The notes beneath the pieces are model-generated. The model was not told the origin of the DNA, did not search any database, and saw only the letters and a program-made list of their open reading frames with translations. A program made the position numbers and the translations under genes. Positions 6,933 through 13,209 of a stretch of DNA of 13,209 bases are shown one piece after another; position 1 is the stretch's first letter; every line of letters starts with the position of its first letter. The stretch lies in contig DASRZQ010000128.1 in assembly GCA_035686205.1 (NCBI GenBank), forward strand, positions 1 through 13,209, given 5' to 3'. This DNA comes from CAIWTU01 sp035686205. GTDB taxonomy: Bacteria > Desulfobacterota > Desulfuromonadia > Geobacterales > Geobacteraceae.

Positions 6933-8684
6933 TTAAAGCTTGAACTTCCCCACCAGCCCCATCAGCCTCTGACCCAGTTCATTCAGGTTCTGGGCCGACT
7001 GTTCGGTCTGATGCGTGCTGGCTACGCCAAGGTTGCTTGCCTCCCTGATGTTTTCCATGGCCAGGGCCACCTGGTCCATCCCCACCATCTGCTGCCTGCT
7101 CGTCGCGGCGATCTGGGCGGCCGCGTTGGCCGACTCGGCAATGCTGTCCGCCAGGCTACTGATCGCCTCACCGGCCTCGACGGACTGCTTCTCCCCCGCC
7201 TCGACGGCCTTGCTCCCCTGTTCCGTCGCCATCACCGCGGCGTTGGTCGCCTTCTGGATATCGTTGAGGATGGTCCTGACCTGGGCGGTCGCCTGCTTCG
7301 ACTGCTCCGCGAGGCTCTTTACTTCCTGGGCCACAACGGCGAACCCCCTGCCGTGCTCGCCCGCCTTGGCAGCCTCTATGGCCGCGTTGACCGCCAGCAG
7401 GTTCGACTGTTCGGCAAGGTCGTTGACCGTGGCGATGATTTCGCCTATGGCCTGGCTCTGTTCACTGAGGTTGACGATGCTGTCGGCGATTGTTTCCATC
7501 TGTTCCCGGATCCGGCTCATCTTGAGTACGGCTTCCTCGACGGATTTCTTGCCCTGCTGCGATACTTCAAGCGACTTCTGGGCACTGTCGGAGACATGGC
7601 GGGCCTTTTGCACGGAAAGTTCGGTTGTCTGCTTGACCTCCTCGACGGTTGCGGTCGTTTCGTTCACGGCCGACGCGGTTTCCGCCGCGCTGGAAGCAAC
7701 CTGGGTCGTCGAGGCAAGGATCTCCCCCGCCGAGGCGGCAAGGACGTTTGTCCCTTCCTTTATCTCCCTGGTTATTTCCCTCAGCCCGGTCACCATGGCC
7801 GCCAGCGCATGCCCCATGATGTCCCCCGCCGACGCCGGCGTTATCTTCGGCGTGAGGTCGCCCAGGGCAATCCTTTTGCTCATGCCCGCCATTTTGCCGA
7901 TATTGGCCACCATGCGGCGGAACGTCTGCAGAAGGTGGCCTACTTCGTCCTTCCTGTCGGTAGCGGGTATGCTGATCTTCAGATCGCCCACGGCAAGCTT
8001 TTCAGCTATTTCCGTGATTTCCCTGAGGGGCTCGGCAATGGCCCTGGACAATATCTTGGAAATCACAAGTCCGAAAACAAGAGCCGCAACCCCTGCGAAA
8101 ATAAAAATAATAGATGAATTTCTCGCCGTTTGCCCGGACTGAACAACACTCTGCCGGGCCTGCTCCAGTTCCCGTTTCCCCAGCCAGGCTGCAATTTCGC
8201 TCATTTTATTGTAGCGATCATCCTGGATACCTGTTCCGAGCTGTCTCGCCTCTTCTGTCTTTCCCCTGTAAATAAGCGCGAACTGCTCTTCGCGGGTTTG
8301 TCGGTATTCGTCCCGGACGGAGACAAATTCCTGAAGCTTCGCCATAGCCTGCCGATCGTCGCTGTTGAGTTCGCGGTATTCATCCATCAGCCTGCCGATC
8401 TCCGCGGAGTTGGACTTTATTTCCTGTTCCAATGAATGCTGCCTGGCCTTGTCGCCGGACATCATCATCTCAAGAACCAGCGCTCTCACGCGGTTGAGCA
8501 GCGCCCTGATTTCCGTTATATCCTGCGCGGACCGGAATTCACCGGATACCAGCCGCTTCTGCGACTGCTCGATTGTGGTTATGCCCGAGAAAGCCGTTGC
8601 TATGACAATAGTCATCAGGATGAACATTGATCCGAAGCCAAGAACGATTTTGTTCCTGGTCGAGAGATTCAGAAACCAGCGCAT
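6933..8684 (-). CDS. Methyl-accepting chemotaxis protein, transmembrane, double HAMP (WspA-like)
   Basis: This 583-aa inner-membrane receptor is presumed to be the input of the pathway. TM1 lies at about 13-33. A helical periplasmic sensor of about 155 residues (four-helix-bundle type) follows, with TM2 at about 191-211. HAMP 1 spans about 210-262, and a second HAMP-like unit follows at about 262-305 (ALGDLTPKITPASAGDIMGH). The signalling hairpin is clear (NLLAVNAAIEAAKAGEHGRG at 428-447, then FAVVAQEVKSLAEQS). The arms on either side of the tip are about 140 residues, which fits the 40-heptad class that also includes WspA. The protein ends in GLVGKFKL, with no CheR-tethering pentapeptide. 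GGAGGA lies 6 nt before the ATG at 8684, the best ribosome site in the operon, consistent with a need for many receptors. The ligand is unknown. Confidence 0.95.
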   Translation of the reverse strand: MRWFLNLSTRNKIVLGFGSMFILMTIVIATAFSGITTIEQSQKRLVSGEFRSAQDITEIRALLNRVRALVLEMMMSGDKARQHSLEQEIKSNSAEIGRLMDEYRELNSDDRQAMAKLQEFVSVRDEYRQTREEQFALIYRGKTEEARQLGTGIQDDRYNKMSEIAAWLGKRELEQARQSVVQSGQTARNSSIIFIFAGVAALVFGLVISKILSRAIAEPLREITEIAEKLAVGDLKISIPATDRKDEVGHLLQTFRRMVANIGKMAGMSKRIALGDLTPKITPASAGDIMGHALAAMVTGLREITREIKEGTNVLAASAGEILASTTQVASSAAETASAVNETTATVEEVKQTTELSVQKARHVSDSAQKSLEVSQQGKKSVEEAVLKMSRIREQMETIADSIVNLSEQSQAIGEIIATVNDLAEQSNLLAVNAAIEAAKAGEHGRGFAVVAQEVKSLAEQSKQATAQVRTILNDIQKATNAAVMATEQGSKAVEAGEKQSVEAGEAISSLADSIAESANAAAQIAATSRQQMVGMDQVALAMENIREASNLGVASTHQTEQSAQNLNELGQRLMGLVGKFKL

Positions 8685-8740
8685 GCATAATCCTCCTTAC
8701 ATTGAATCATCGTTTTCTCCTATTATTTTCTGAAATTCGA

Positions 8741-9373
8741 TCAATCTTCTGTTTTATCGCAAATTATCATTTTAGCGTCGCCGAGCAGCTTCTGCCCGTC
8801 CAGCACCACCATCCGGTCCCCGGTAACGCCCTTCAGGTATTCTTCCCTGATCCCGGTCAGGGTGGGAAGAGACGGCCGCAGTTCCTCCTGCCCGATTGAC
8901 CTGAAGCCGCTAATGGAGTCCGCCAGGATGCCGAATTCCATCCCGCCGTCCTGGACGATAATGACCTTGTTGAGGTCCGTAAGGCCTTTTTCCGGCAGGT
9001 CGAAGAACTTCTTTATGTCGATTACCGACACGATCCGGCCGCGGACGTTGACCAGACCCAGGATAAACGGCGGTGTACCCGGTACGGTGGTAAGTTCCTT
9101 CAAATGGACCGTTTCGCGCACCCAGCATAATTCAATGCCGTACGTCTCGTATGCCAGGAGGAATTCCAGGATTTCCAGGCGGCCGGCGGACGCGTCTTCC
9201 CGGCCGGGTTCACGAGCCAGCGCACCCGCTCGGGCCTTGAGAACCGATTTCTCCTCTTCGGGGGACAACCCGCGATTTATGGCGTCGGTTACTGCGTCAA
9301 TGCGCCTCCTGACAGTCTGCCAATCGATTGCTTGCGGTTTCGTCCCCATGAAATCTCTCTTTCCACCACTCAT
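8741..9373 (-). CDS. cheW: CheW-like coupling protein with N-terminal extension (WspD-like)
   Basis: This 210-aa adaptor links CheA to the receptor in the array. The CheW fold begins near residue 65, with conserved ILGLVNVRGRIVSVIDIKKF at 104-123. Residues 1-62 form a charged, probably helical extension (IDWQTVRRRIDAV, then KARAGALARE) of the kind seen in WspD-type couplers. The start at 9373 has GGAAGG 6 nt upstream; an internal ATG at residue 9 has a poorer site. The gene is 17 bp after cheR and 56 bp before mcp. It is the second coupler of the operon; two couplers are normal for Wsp-type systems. Confidence 0.92.
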   Translation of the reverse strand: MSGGKRDFMGTKPQAIDWQTVRRRIDAVTDAINRGLSPEEEKSVLKARAGALAREPGREDASAGRLEILEFLLAYETYGIELCWVRETVHLKELTTVPGTPPFILGLVNVRGRIVSVIDIKKFFDLPEKGLTDLNKVIIVQDGGMEFGILADSISGFRSIGQEELRPSLPTLTGIREEYLKGVTGDRMVVLDGQKLLGDAKMIICDKTED

Positions 9374-9384
9374 ATGAAACCTTC

Positions 9385-9412
9385 CAGCCGCTAACCGCTA
9401 GCTGCCAGCTGT
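9385..9412. repeat. Four-heptad array at the cheR stop codon
   Basis: Read on the minus strand, the four 7-bp units are ACAGCTG, GCAGCTA, GCGGTTA and GCGGCTG. They encode the last CheR residues (QLAASG), contain its TAG stop (9391-9393) and run up to the ribosome site of the second cheW. No inverted partner is visible nearby, unlike the arrays further downstream. Confidence 0.5.
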
Positions 9413-11025
9413 TTTTTTGCTCCCGCGATGTTTTCTCTGGTCTCTGCTATTATCTCCGCTAGCCTGCGCACGCTCAGGCCGTCCGCCCCCGGGAGAAGCT
9501 CGTCATCTCCGTAATCCCGCAACAGCGCCGCCGCGTTTTCCAGGTGCCTGAAGGCTTCCCGTCGCCTGCCGCGGCGGAAGTCCAGCCCCGCCAGCGCGTA
9601 GTGGGCGAGAACGTATCCATGATCAACGTAGATGGCCTTTTTCAAGGATACGGCGGCCGCGTCGTCGAACCCCTGTTCCTGGAAAATGCTCGCCTTGAGG
9701 TAGTAAGGTTCCGGATTCAACTTATCGAAAGAAACGGCTTTTTCCAACCACTCCAGCGCCTCCGTAAATTTCCCCTGGTTGGCCAGCGCCCGGGCAAGCC
9801 GGACCGCGGTTTCTCCATTGGAGACAGGAGACGATCCAGGCTGCCGGTCCGCGACAGACTCCACTCGTATCGCCGGGGCGGCGTTGTCGCCCTGGCGATA
9901 TACTGCCGACGCCTTTTCTTGGGAATCCGTCATCGACCCGGCGGCATCTCCGTTCCGGCCGTCAACTGAGTACCCGGCCGGCACCGACTGCTCGGCTGGA
10001 GCAGTTGCCCCTTTTCTTCCGCCAACGCCTCCCTCCCCGTGTAAAAGGGGAATCAGGGAGGATTTCCCCCTTACGGCACCGGAAACACCGCTTTTGCAAT
10101 CAATACCGTTTTCCGGCGGAGCCTTATTTCCTTCGGCAACCACGGGGAACGGATTTGACCATGGTTGAGTATGCCGCTCCTTCCGGTAAAAGACGGCATC
10201 ATCAAGGGTTACCGGCCTGAACCCGGGAAAAAGACCGTGGCAGACCTCGCACGGGCTTACGACCAGCCATCCGTCGTCCAGCAGGGAATGGCGGAATCCG
10301 CCGACCGTCTTTTTTATGCGATCGGGAGAGAAATACATGAGCACGTTGCGGCAGAAAATGATATCCATTGCGTTGGTGTGGTTCAGAAGAGACGGGTAGG
10401 GATCATCCGCCAGGTTCAGACGGTCGAAGGTCACCATTTTCCTGATTGGATCCGCAAGCACATGCCGGCCATTCCCGTTTACGGTGAAATACTTCTCCTT
10501 CAGCCAGCGGGGAACGCCGCGGAACGACCACTCGCCGTACTCTCCCCCCGAAGCCTTGCGAAGGAAAGCCGGATTTATGTCCGTCGCAAGGATCGAAATA
10601 TTCCACTCCGGCAGGTCGGGCAACATCCTGTGGAGCAGGATGGCAAGGGAATACGCCTCCTCGCCGGTGGCGCAGCCCGCGCTCCAAATCCTCAGCCGTC
10701 TCTCCTTTCCCCGCCGGGAATCGACGAGCGGGCGCAGGATATGGGTTTCAAGCGCGTCAAAACTTTTCCGTTCGCGGAAAAAATAGGTTTCACCGATGGT
10801 CAGGCGGCAGGCGATGGCGTCCAGCTCGCCATCGGTCAGCCGCGAGGAGACGATCCAGCGGATGCACGACTCGCCGTCGGGAAAACCGAAGTCGTCCGCC
10901 AGGGAAAAAGCATGTCTCACAAGATCGCGCCGGCGTTTCTCCGGGTAGTGCAGGCCGAACTTGCCGGCAATGAATTCGCTGAAACATGAGAGCAGGCTGT
11001 CACTGATTGTGGGAGCGTTTTTCAA
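9391..11025 (-). CDS. cheR: CheR methyltransferase with C-terminal TPR repeats (WspC-like)
   Basis: This 544-aa enzyme transfers methyl groups from S-adenosylmethionine to receptor glutamates. The CheR N-terminal helical domain (about 10-85) ends in RLTIGETYFFRE. The SAM-binding motif is IWSAGCATGEEAYSLAI at 113-129. Further family motifs are ATDINPAFLRKA at 147-158 and IIFCRNVLMYF at 222-232. A low-complexity linker of about 120 residues (285-403) follows, then roughly three TPR-like helical repeats (404-505). The start is TTG at 11025; no ATG lies upstream of the catalytic motifs. It overlaps the preceding cheW stop by 4 nt (TTGA), suggesting coupled translation, with AGGGG 6 nt upstream. 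The linker contains an in-frame palindromic element (10028-10072). Since the MCP lacks the C-terminal pentapeptide, the TPR may provide the docking (inference). Confidence 0.94.
   Translation of the reverse strand: MKNAPTISDSLLSCFSEFIAGKFGLHYPEKRRRDLVRHAFSLADDFGFPDGESCIRWIVSSRLTDGELDAIACRLTIGETYFFRERKSFDALETHILRPLVDSRRGKERRLRIWSAGCATGEEAYSLAILLHRMLPDLPEWNISILATDINPAFLRKASGGEYGEWSFRGVPRWLKEKYFTVNGNGRHVLADPIRKMVTFDRLNLADDPYPSLLNHTNAMDIIFCRNVLMYFSPDRIKKTVGGFRHSLLDDGWLVVSPCEVCHGLFPGFRPVTLDDAVFYRKERHTQPWSNPFPVVAEGNKAPPENGIDCKSGVSGAVRGKSSLIPLLHGEGGVGGRKGATAPAEQSVPAGYSVDGRNGDAAGSMTDSQEKASAVYRQGDNAAPAIRVESVADRQPGSSPVSNGETAVRLARALANQGKFTEALEWLEKAVSFDKLNPEPYYLKASIFQEQGFDDAAAVSLKKAIYVDHGYVLAHYALAGLDFRRGRRREAFRHLENAAALLRDYGDDELLPGADGLSVRRLAEIIAETRENIAGAKKQLAASG
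10028..10072. repeat. GC-rich palindromic element inserted in frame in the cheR linker
   Basis: Nested pairing arms are visible: CCTCCC (10028-10033) with GGGAGG (10056-10061) outside, and CCCC (10035-10038) with GGGG (10047-10050) inside. A further TTTCCCCCTT flanks them. On the minus strand the element encodes about CheR residues 319-333 (GKSSLIPLLHGEGGV), a peptide unlike the polar Ala/Gly-rich linker around it and typical of a translated intergenic palindrome. It shares GGGGAGGGAG with the intergenic element at 11617-11720. Confidence 0.6.
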
Positions 11026-11498
11026 GTTTGTCCCCTGCCTTCATTTCCGTTGATCGCGGCTTCCAGAGTCTTCTCTTCTTCGAGTGACAGAAATTCGTCC
11101 AGATTATGAATAAAGAGCATTCCGTCGGCAAGCTTCATAACTCCCGTCACGTACTCCATGCCGGGAACGATCTCTTCCGCCGCGACAGTGTTGTCCGACG
11201 GGCATTCCATGACGCCGCGCGACTCATCCACGAGCATCGCGACGGTACGCCTCGAAGTCCGCGCGATAATGAGTTGGGCGCCCAACCTCATCCCGCGTTT
11301 CGGAAGGCCGAAGCGGGCGCGCATGTCCAGTACCGGCACGATCCGCCCCTGCAGGTTGATGACGCCGATGACGATCCGCGGCGCCTTCGGCAGAGGAGTG
11401 ATCTCCACCAGCCTGACAACCCTTTCGACGGCGGCAAGCGGCACGGCATATCGATATTCATCCAGCGTGAATACAACAAGTTGATTATTGTCGTACAA
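11022..11498 (-). CDS. cheW: CheW coupling protein (WspB-like), first gene of the operon
   Basis: This 158-aa protein is a single CheW domain. It starts QLVVFTLDEYRYAVPL at residues 6-21, with the conserved IGVINLQGRIVPVLDMRARF at 44-63. It would bridge the receptor tip and the CheA regulatory domain. The start is TTG at 11498; an in-frame stop lies 8 codons upstream and no in-frame ATG fits the family's N-terminus. AAGG lies 10 nt upstream, a weak site. The stop overlaps the TTG start of cheR by 4 nt. It is the first gene in transcription order. The weak start may keep coupler levels low relative to the receptor, but that is inference. Confidence 0.92.
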   Translation of the reverse strand: MYDNNQLVVFTLDEYRYAVPLAAVERVVRLVEITPLPKAPRIVIGVINLQGRIVPVLDMRARFGLPKRGMRLGAQLIIARTSRRTVAMLVDESRGVMECPSDNTVAAEEIVPGMEYVTGVMKLADGMLFIHNLDEFLSLEEEKTLEAAINGNEGRGQT

Positions 11499-11581
11499 TT
11501 GGTACCAGCCTTATTGAATGCCCCGCACCATTCGGAGAGGGGTCGGCATGCGGAATATGAATAACGAAATACGGGCAAAAC

Positions 11582-11610
11582 ATAATCTGAGTAATACTAA
11601 TATCTCGCAA
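11582..11610 (-). promoter_or_regulatory. Candidate sigma-70-like promoter for the che operon
   Basis: On the minus strand TTGCGA (11605-11610; 4 of 6 to TTGACA) is followed after 17 bp by GATTAT (11582-11587; 4 of 6 to TATAAT), about 85 bp upstream of the cheW TTG start. The match is modest and the region is AT-rich, so chance occurrence is possible. I found no sigma-54 GG/GC pair in this leader. Confidence 0.2.
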
Positions 11611-11616
11611 CAAATA

Positions 11617-11720
11617 TTCCTCCCCCTTCAAGGGGGAGCCCAGGAGGGGGAGGGATGCCTTGATGCCGAGAGACCCATCCCCACCCCGGTCTATACACCT
11701 TGAAGGGGAGGGAGTTTTTT
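11617..11720. repeat. GC-rich nested palindromic intergenic element
   Basis: CTCCCCCTT (11620-11628) and AAGGGGGAG (11630-11638) are a 9-bp inverted pair around one base. The same arm also pairs with CCTTGAAGGGGAGGGAG at 11698-11714, and an inner pair GGGGGAGGGATG / CATCCCCACCCC lies between. A run of six T follows on the plus strand (11715-11720). From general knowledge, elements of this make-up (CTCCCCTTGAAGGGGAG with CATCCCCACCC) are common between genes in many environmental bacteria, as REP/MITE-like repeats. Confidence 0.65.
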
Positions 11721-12105
11721 GATGGAAGCGCGGGAATGACGAACTTTACCTTTGTTTGGGTGATAGTTCCGTTCTATTTTATATTGGCTCTGAAAACTTT
11801 GACTTAAAATGGATAATTAAAGGAATCCGGCCGGAAATATTAATGCTGGACAATGTTCAATCACCTAAAAAACTGTCTGTTTTTTTGCCTGACAACTCGC
11901 CGCTTCTTCGCCGAAAAGCCCGGCATTCAGACTATCAGAAAAGCATCGGGCAAATCAAGACGATTTTGCTGATTCCGCATTTTTGTAACACATTGGATAC
12001 AGTCAGACAATAATTAAACATAACTTAAATTTTATTGCGGAAACATCCATGCTTTGAGAATCGAAATGCCGGAAAATATTCACTAATCGCTCGAATCGTG
12101 GCCCG

Positions 12106-12855
12106 CTACGGCCCATCCCCGCCTGACCCGACACCCAGAAGGCCCATCAGCTCCCTTGCGTTTTCCGTGGCAAAGGCGCGGTCATCGTTGTTGAAATAGA
12201 TGTGAACGTCCAAGCCTTCCTCCAGGTATCCCCGTATTCGCCGGGCATCGGAAATGAGCTCGGCGGAAGAGTAGCTGCCGTAATACCCGCCGCCGGGTCC
12301 GTGCCGCCGGATATAGACAAAATCGGCCGTCAACGGCAGTTTATCAATATAATCGGGCCAGTCCGCCATGCAGAGAGCAATTCCGGCAGCGCGGCAGAGG
12401 TCGGAAATCTCCCCGTCGCACCAGCTCTCATCACGAAACTCCAGCGCGTTCCTCGCCCTATACGGCTCCAGGGCCGCAATGAACCGCTCCAGGCGGGCGG
12501 TGTCGCGTGAAAAACCGGGAGGAAACTGCCAGAGGACCGCGCTCAGCTTATCCCCGAGACGCAGGGCTCCGTCAAAGAACCGTTCGAGGGATTCCTCCGG
12601 GTCGATCAACCTTTTCACGTGGGTTATGAAGCGGCTTCCTTTGACGCTGAAGGAGAAACCGGGCGGCGATTTCTCCCGCCACCCGTCAAATGTTTCCGGC
12701 TTCAGGAGCCGGTAGAATGTTACATTCAGCTCGACGCTCGTGAAAACGGAGCAGTAGTATTCGAACCAGCGGGCCCGGGGAAGCTTTTCCGGATAGAACC
12801 TGCCGCGCCAGTGGGAATATGTAAAACCGCTGCAGCCGATGAACAGACCGGGCAT
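12106..12855 (-). CDS. DUF72 family protein (YecE-like)
   Basis: This 249-aa protein has the full DUF72 signature. GCSGFTYSHWRGRFYPEKLP lies at residues 6-25, followed by SVFTSVELNVTFYRL. Further along are FSVKGSRFITHVKRL, LWQFPPGF, ALEFRDESW, YIRRHGPG and, near the end, the VHIYFNNDDRAFATENA motif. The fold is a TIM-barrel-like one; no biochemical role is firmly assigned to the family. The start at 12855 is chosen because GGAGG lies 6 nt upstream and the family begins a few residues later. The frame stays open to 13059, but the extra 68 codons carry no family homology that I recognise and cross a hairpin. It is transcribed in the same direction as the che operon, but 607 bp and a palindrome separate them, so no functional link is claimed. 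Confidence 0.9.
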   Translation of the reverse strand: MPGLFIGCSGFTYSHWRGRFYPEKLPRARWFEYYCSVFTSVELNVTFYRLLKPETFDGWREKSPPGFSFSVKGSRFITHVKRLIDPEESLERFFDGALRLGDKLSAVLWQFPPGFSRDTARLERFIAALEPYRARNALEFRDESWCDGEISDLCRAAGIALCMADWPDYIDKLPLTADFVYIRRHGPGGGYYGSYSSAELISDARRIRGYLEEGLDVHIYFNNDDRAFATENARELMGLLGVGSGGDGP

Positions 12856-12887
12856 GCCGTCCCTCCACGTGATCAGCCGAATTCCGA

Positions 12888-12943
12888 TTTCATCCGGAAA
12901 CTCCTGACAAAAGCCGGCCCCCGCGGGTACTTTCCGGATGAAA
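12888..12943. repeat. Perfect 13-bp inverted repeat upstream of the DUF72 gene
   Basis: TTTCATCCGGAAA (12888-12900) and TTTCCGGATGAAA (12931-12943) are exact reverse complements separated by 30 bp, including a CCCGCGGG palindrome. In the minus-strand RNA the hairpin starts right after the stop of the small ORF (12945-12947) and ends 32 nt before the DUF72 start. No U-tract follows. It could be an intercistronic mRNA structure, an operator or the scar of a small mobile repeat. Confidence 0.7.
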
Positions 12944-12944
12944 A

Positions 12945-13094
12945 CTAGTTCCGGTAATCGGGCGGCCCGGCGGTCGCCCATACCGTATCCATCATATCGG
13001 GAAAAACGGTATCCGCAACTGACGGGGGCGCCTGGATACGGAAATTTTTTGAAGCCCAAAAAGCATTGGAATCAAATAATGTGGCCTGTTTCAT
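12945..13094 (-). CDS. Possible small hypothetical protein upstream of the DUF72 gene
   Basis: A 49-codon frame starts MKQATLFDSNAFWASK and ends PPDYRN. A weak GGTGA lies 5 nt before its ATG at 13094; a TTG at 13160 would make it 71 codons. I recognise no domain, membrane segment or signal peptide. In its favour, its stop is immediately followed by the perfect inverted repeat, and the DUF72 gene follows in the same direction 89 bp later, as in a two-gene unit. Against it are its small size, the overlapping open frame on the same strand and the window edge nearby. Confidence 0.28.
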   Translation of the reverse strand: MKQATLFDSNAFWASKNFRIQAPPSVADTVFPDMMDTVWATAGPPDYRN

Positions 13095-13209
13095 TTCATT
13101 CACCGCGATTTGGTATTTACGGGCTCCGTCAAAAACAGAAACGGATGAACCCGCCCGCAAAAAGCGTTTCCGGTTGCCAACCCGTCAGGAAATGATATGT
13201 TTAACTTGA

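Larger units (their letters stand above)
11499..12105. other. 607-bp intergenic region between the che operon and the DUF72 gene
   Basis: The left part (11499-11616) is the che leader with a weak promoter candidate. The middle (11617-11720) is a GC-rich palindromic element. The right part (11721-12105) is AT-richer than the flanking genes. It holds one 85-codon open frame (11756-12013, plus strand, TTG start) that has no ribosome site and no recognisable domain. I see no tRNA, rRNA or CRISPR pattern there. No convincing terminator for the DUF72 gene is visible. Confidence 0.55.
12856..13209. other. Upstream region of the DUF72 gene to the window edge
   Basis: These 354 bp hold the DUF72 ribosome site, the 13-bp inverted repeat at 12888-12943 and a possible small ORF at 12945-13094. 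CCGTATCCA (12983-12991) and TGGATACGG (13033-13041) form a second, 9-bp inverted repeat within that ORF. Nothing convincing is seen between 13095 and 13209. Confidence 0.5.

Noticed and set aside
7011..8142. Two overlapping long plus-strand frames opposite mcp
   Set aside because: Both mirror the MCP coding strand and have no domain signature; the MCP hairpin on the minus strand is unmistakable.
11499..11525. Sigma-54 promoter near TGGTACCAATTG upstream of the first cheW
   Set aside because: The GG and GC dinucleotides at the required spacing are not present.
11756..12013. 85-codon plus-strand ORF in the intergenic region
   Set aside because: TTG start without a ribosome site, no recognisable domain, and AT-rich sequence; open frame of this size can occur by chance.
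12856..13059. N-terminal extension of the DUF72 protein by 68 codons
   Set aside because: GGAGG 6 nt before ATG 12855 and the DUF72 motif beginning at residue 6 support the shorter form; the extension crosses a perfect hairpin.

Overview
The window (moderately GC-rich) carries a complete chemosensory gene cluster on the minus strand, with a membrane histidine kinase converging on it from the left and a DUF72/YecE-like gene to its right. The LytS-type 5TM kinase, the Wsp-like gene set, the TTG starts and the palindromic and short-word repeats in the gaps together suggest a free-living environmental Gram-negative such as a Desulfobacterota (former Deltaproteobacteria) relative. That placement is inference; no rRNA or other phylogenetic marker is present.

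Layout. 1-185: non-coding leader with a short-word repeat. 186-1952 (+): 5TM/PAS/HisKA/HATPase sensor kinase. 11498 down to 2020 (-): seven genes in probable operon order cheW, cheR-TPR, second cheW with an N-terminal extension, mcp, cheA-REC, cheB, REC-histidine kinase. 11499-12105: 607-bp gap with a GC-rich palindromic element and an AT-richer remainder. 12106-12855 (-): DUF72 protein. 12856-13209: a perfect 13-bp inverted repeat and a possible 49-codon ORF.

How the genes work together. The gene types match the Pseudomonas Wsp set (WspA MCP, two CheW-type couplers WspB/WspD, CheR-TPR WspC, CheA-REC WspE, CheB WspF). The last position, held in Wsp by the diguanylate cyclase WspR, is held here by a receiver-histidine kinase. 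The predicted route is MCP array to CheA-REC to the receiver of a second kinase, so output would pass into a phosphorelay rather than directly to c-di-GMP or flagella. The final partner is not in the window. CheR and CheB would set adaptation.

The most unusual layer is repetitive DNA inside the operon. At least four gene junctions hold arrays of four 7-bp words (28 bp), with a different word at each junction, three of them in inverted pairs and several lying at a stop codon. The cheA linker is encoded by about 10.5 copies of an 8-bp word, which is frame-breaking if one copy is gained or lost. The cheR linker contains an in-frame copy of a palindrome of the kind usually found between genes.
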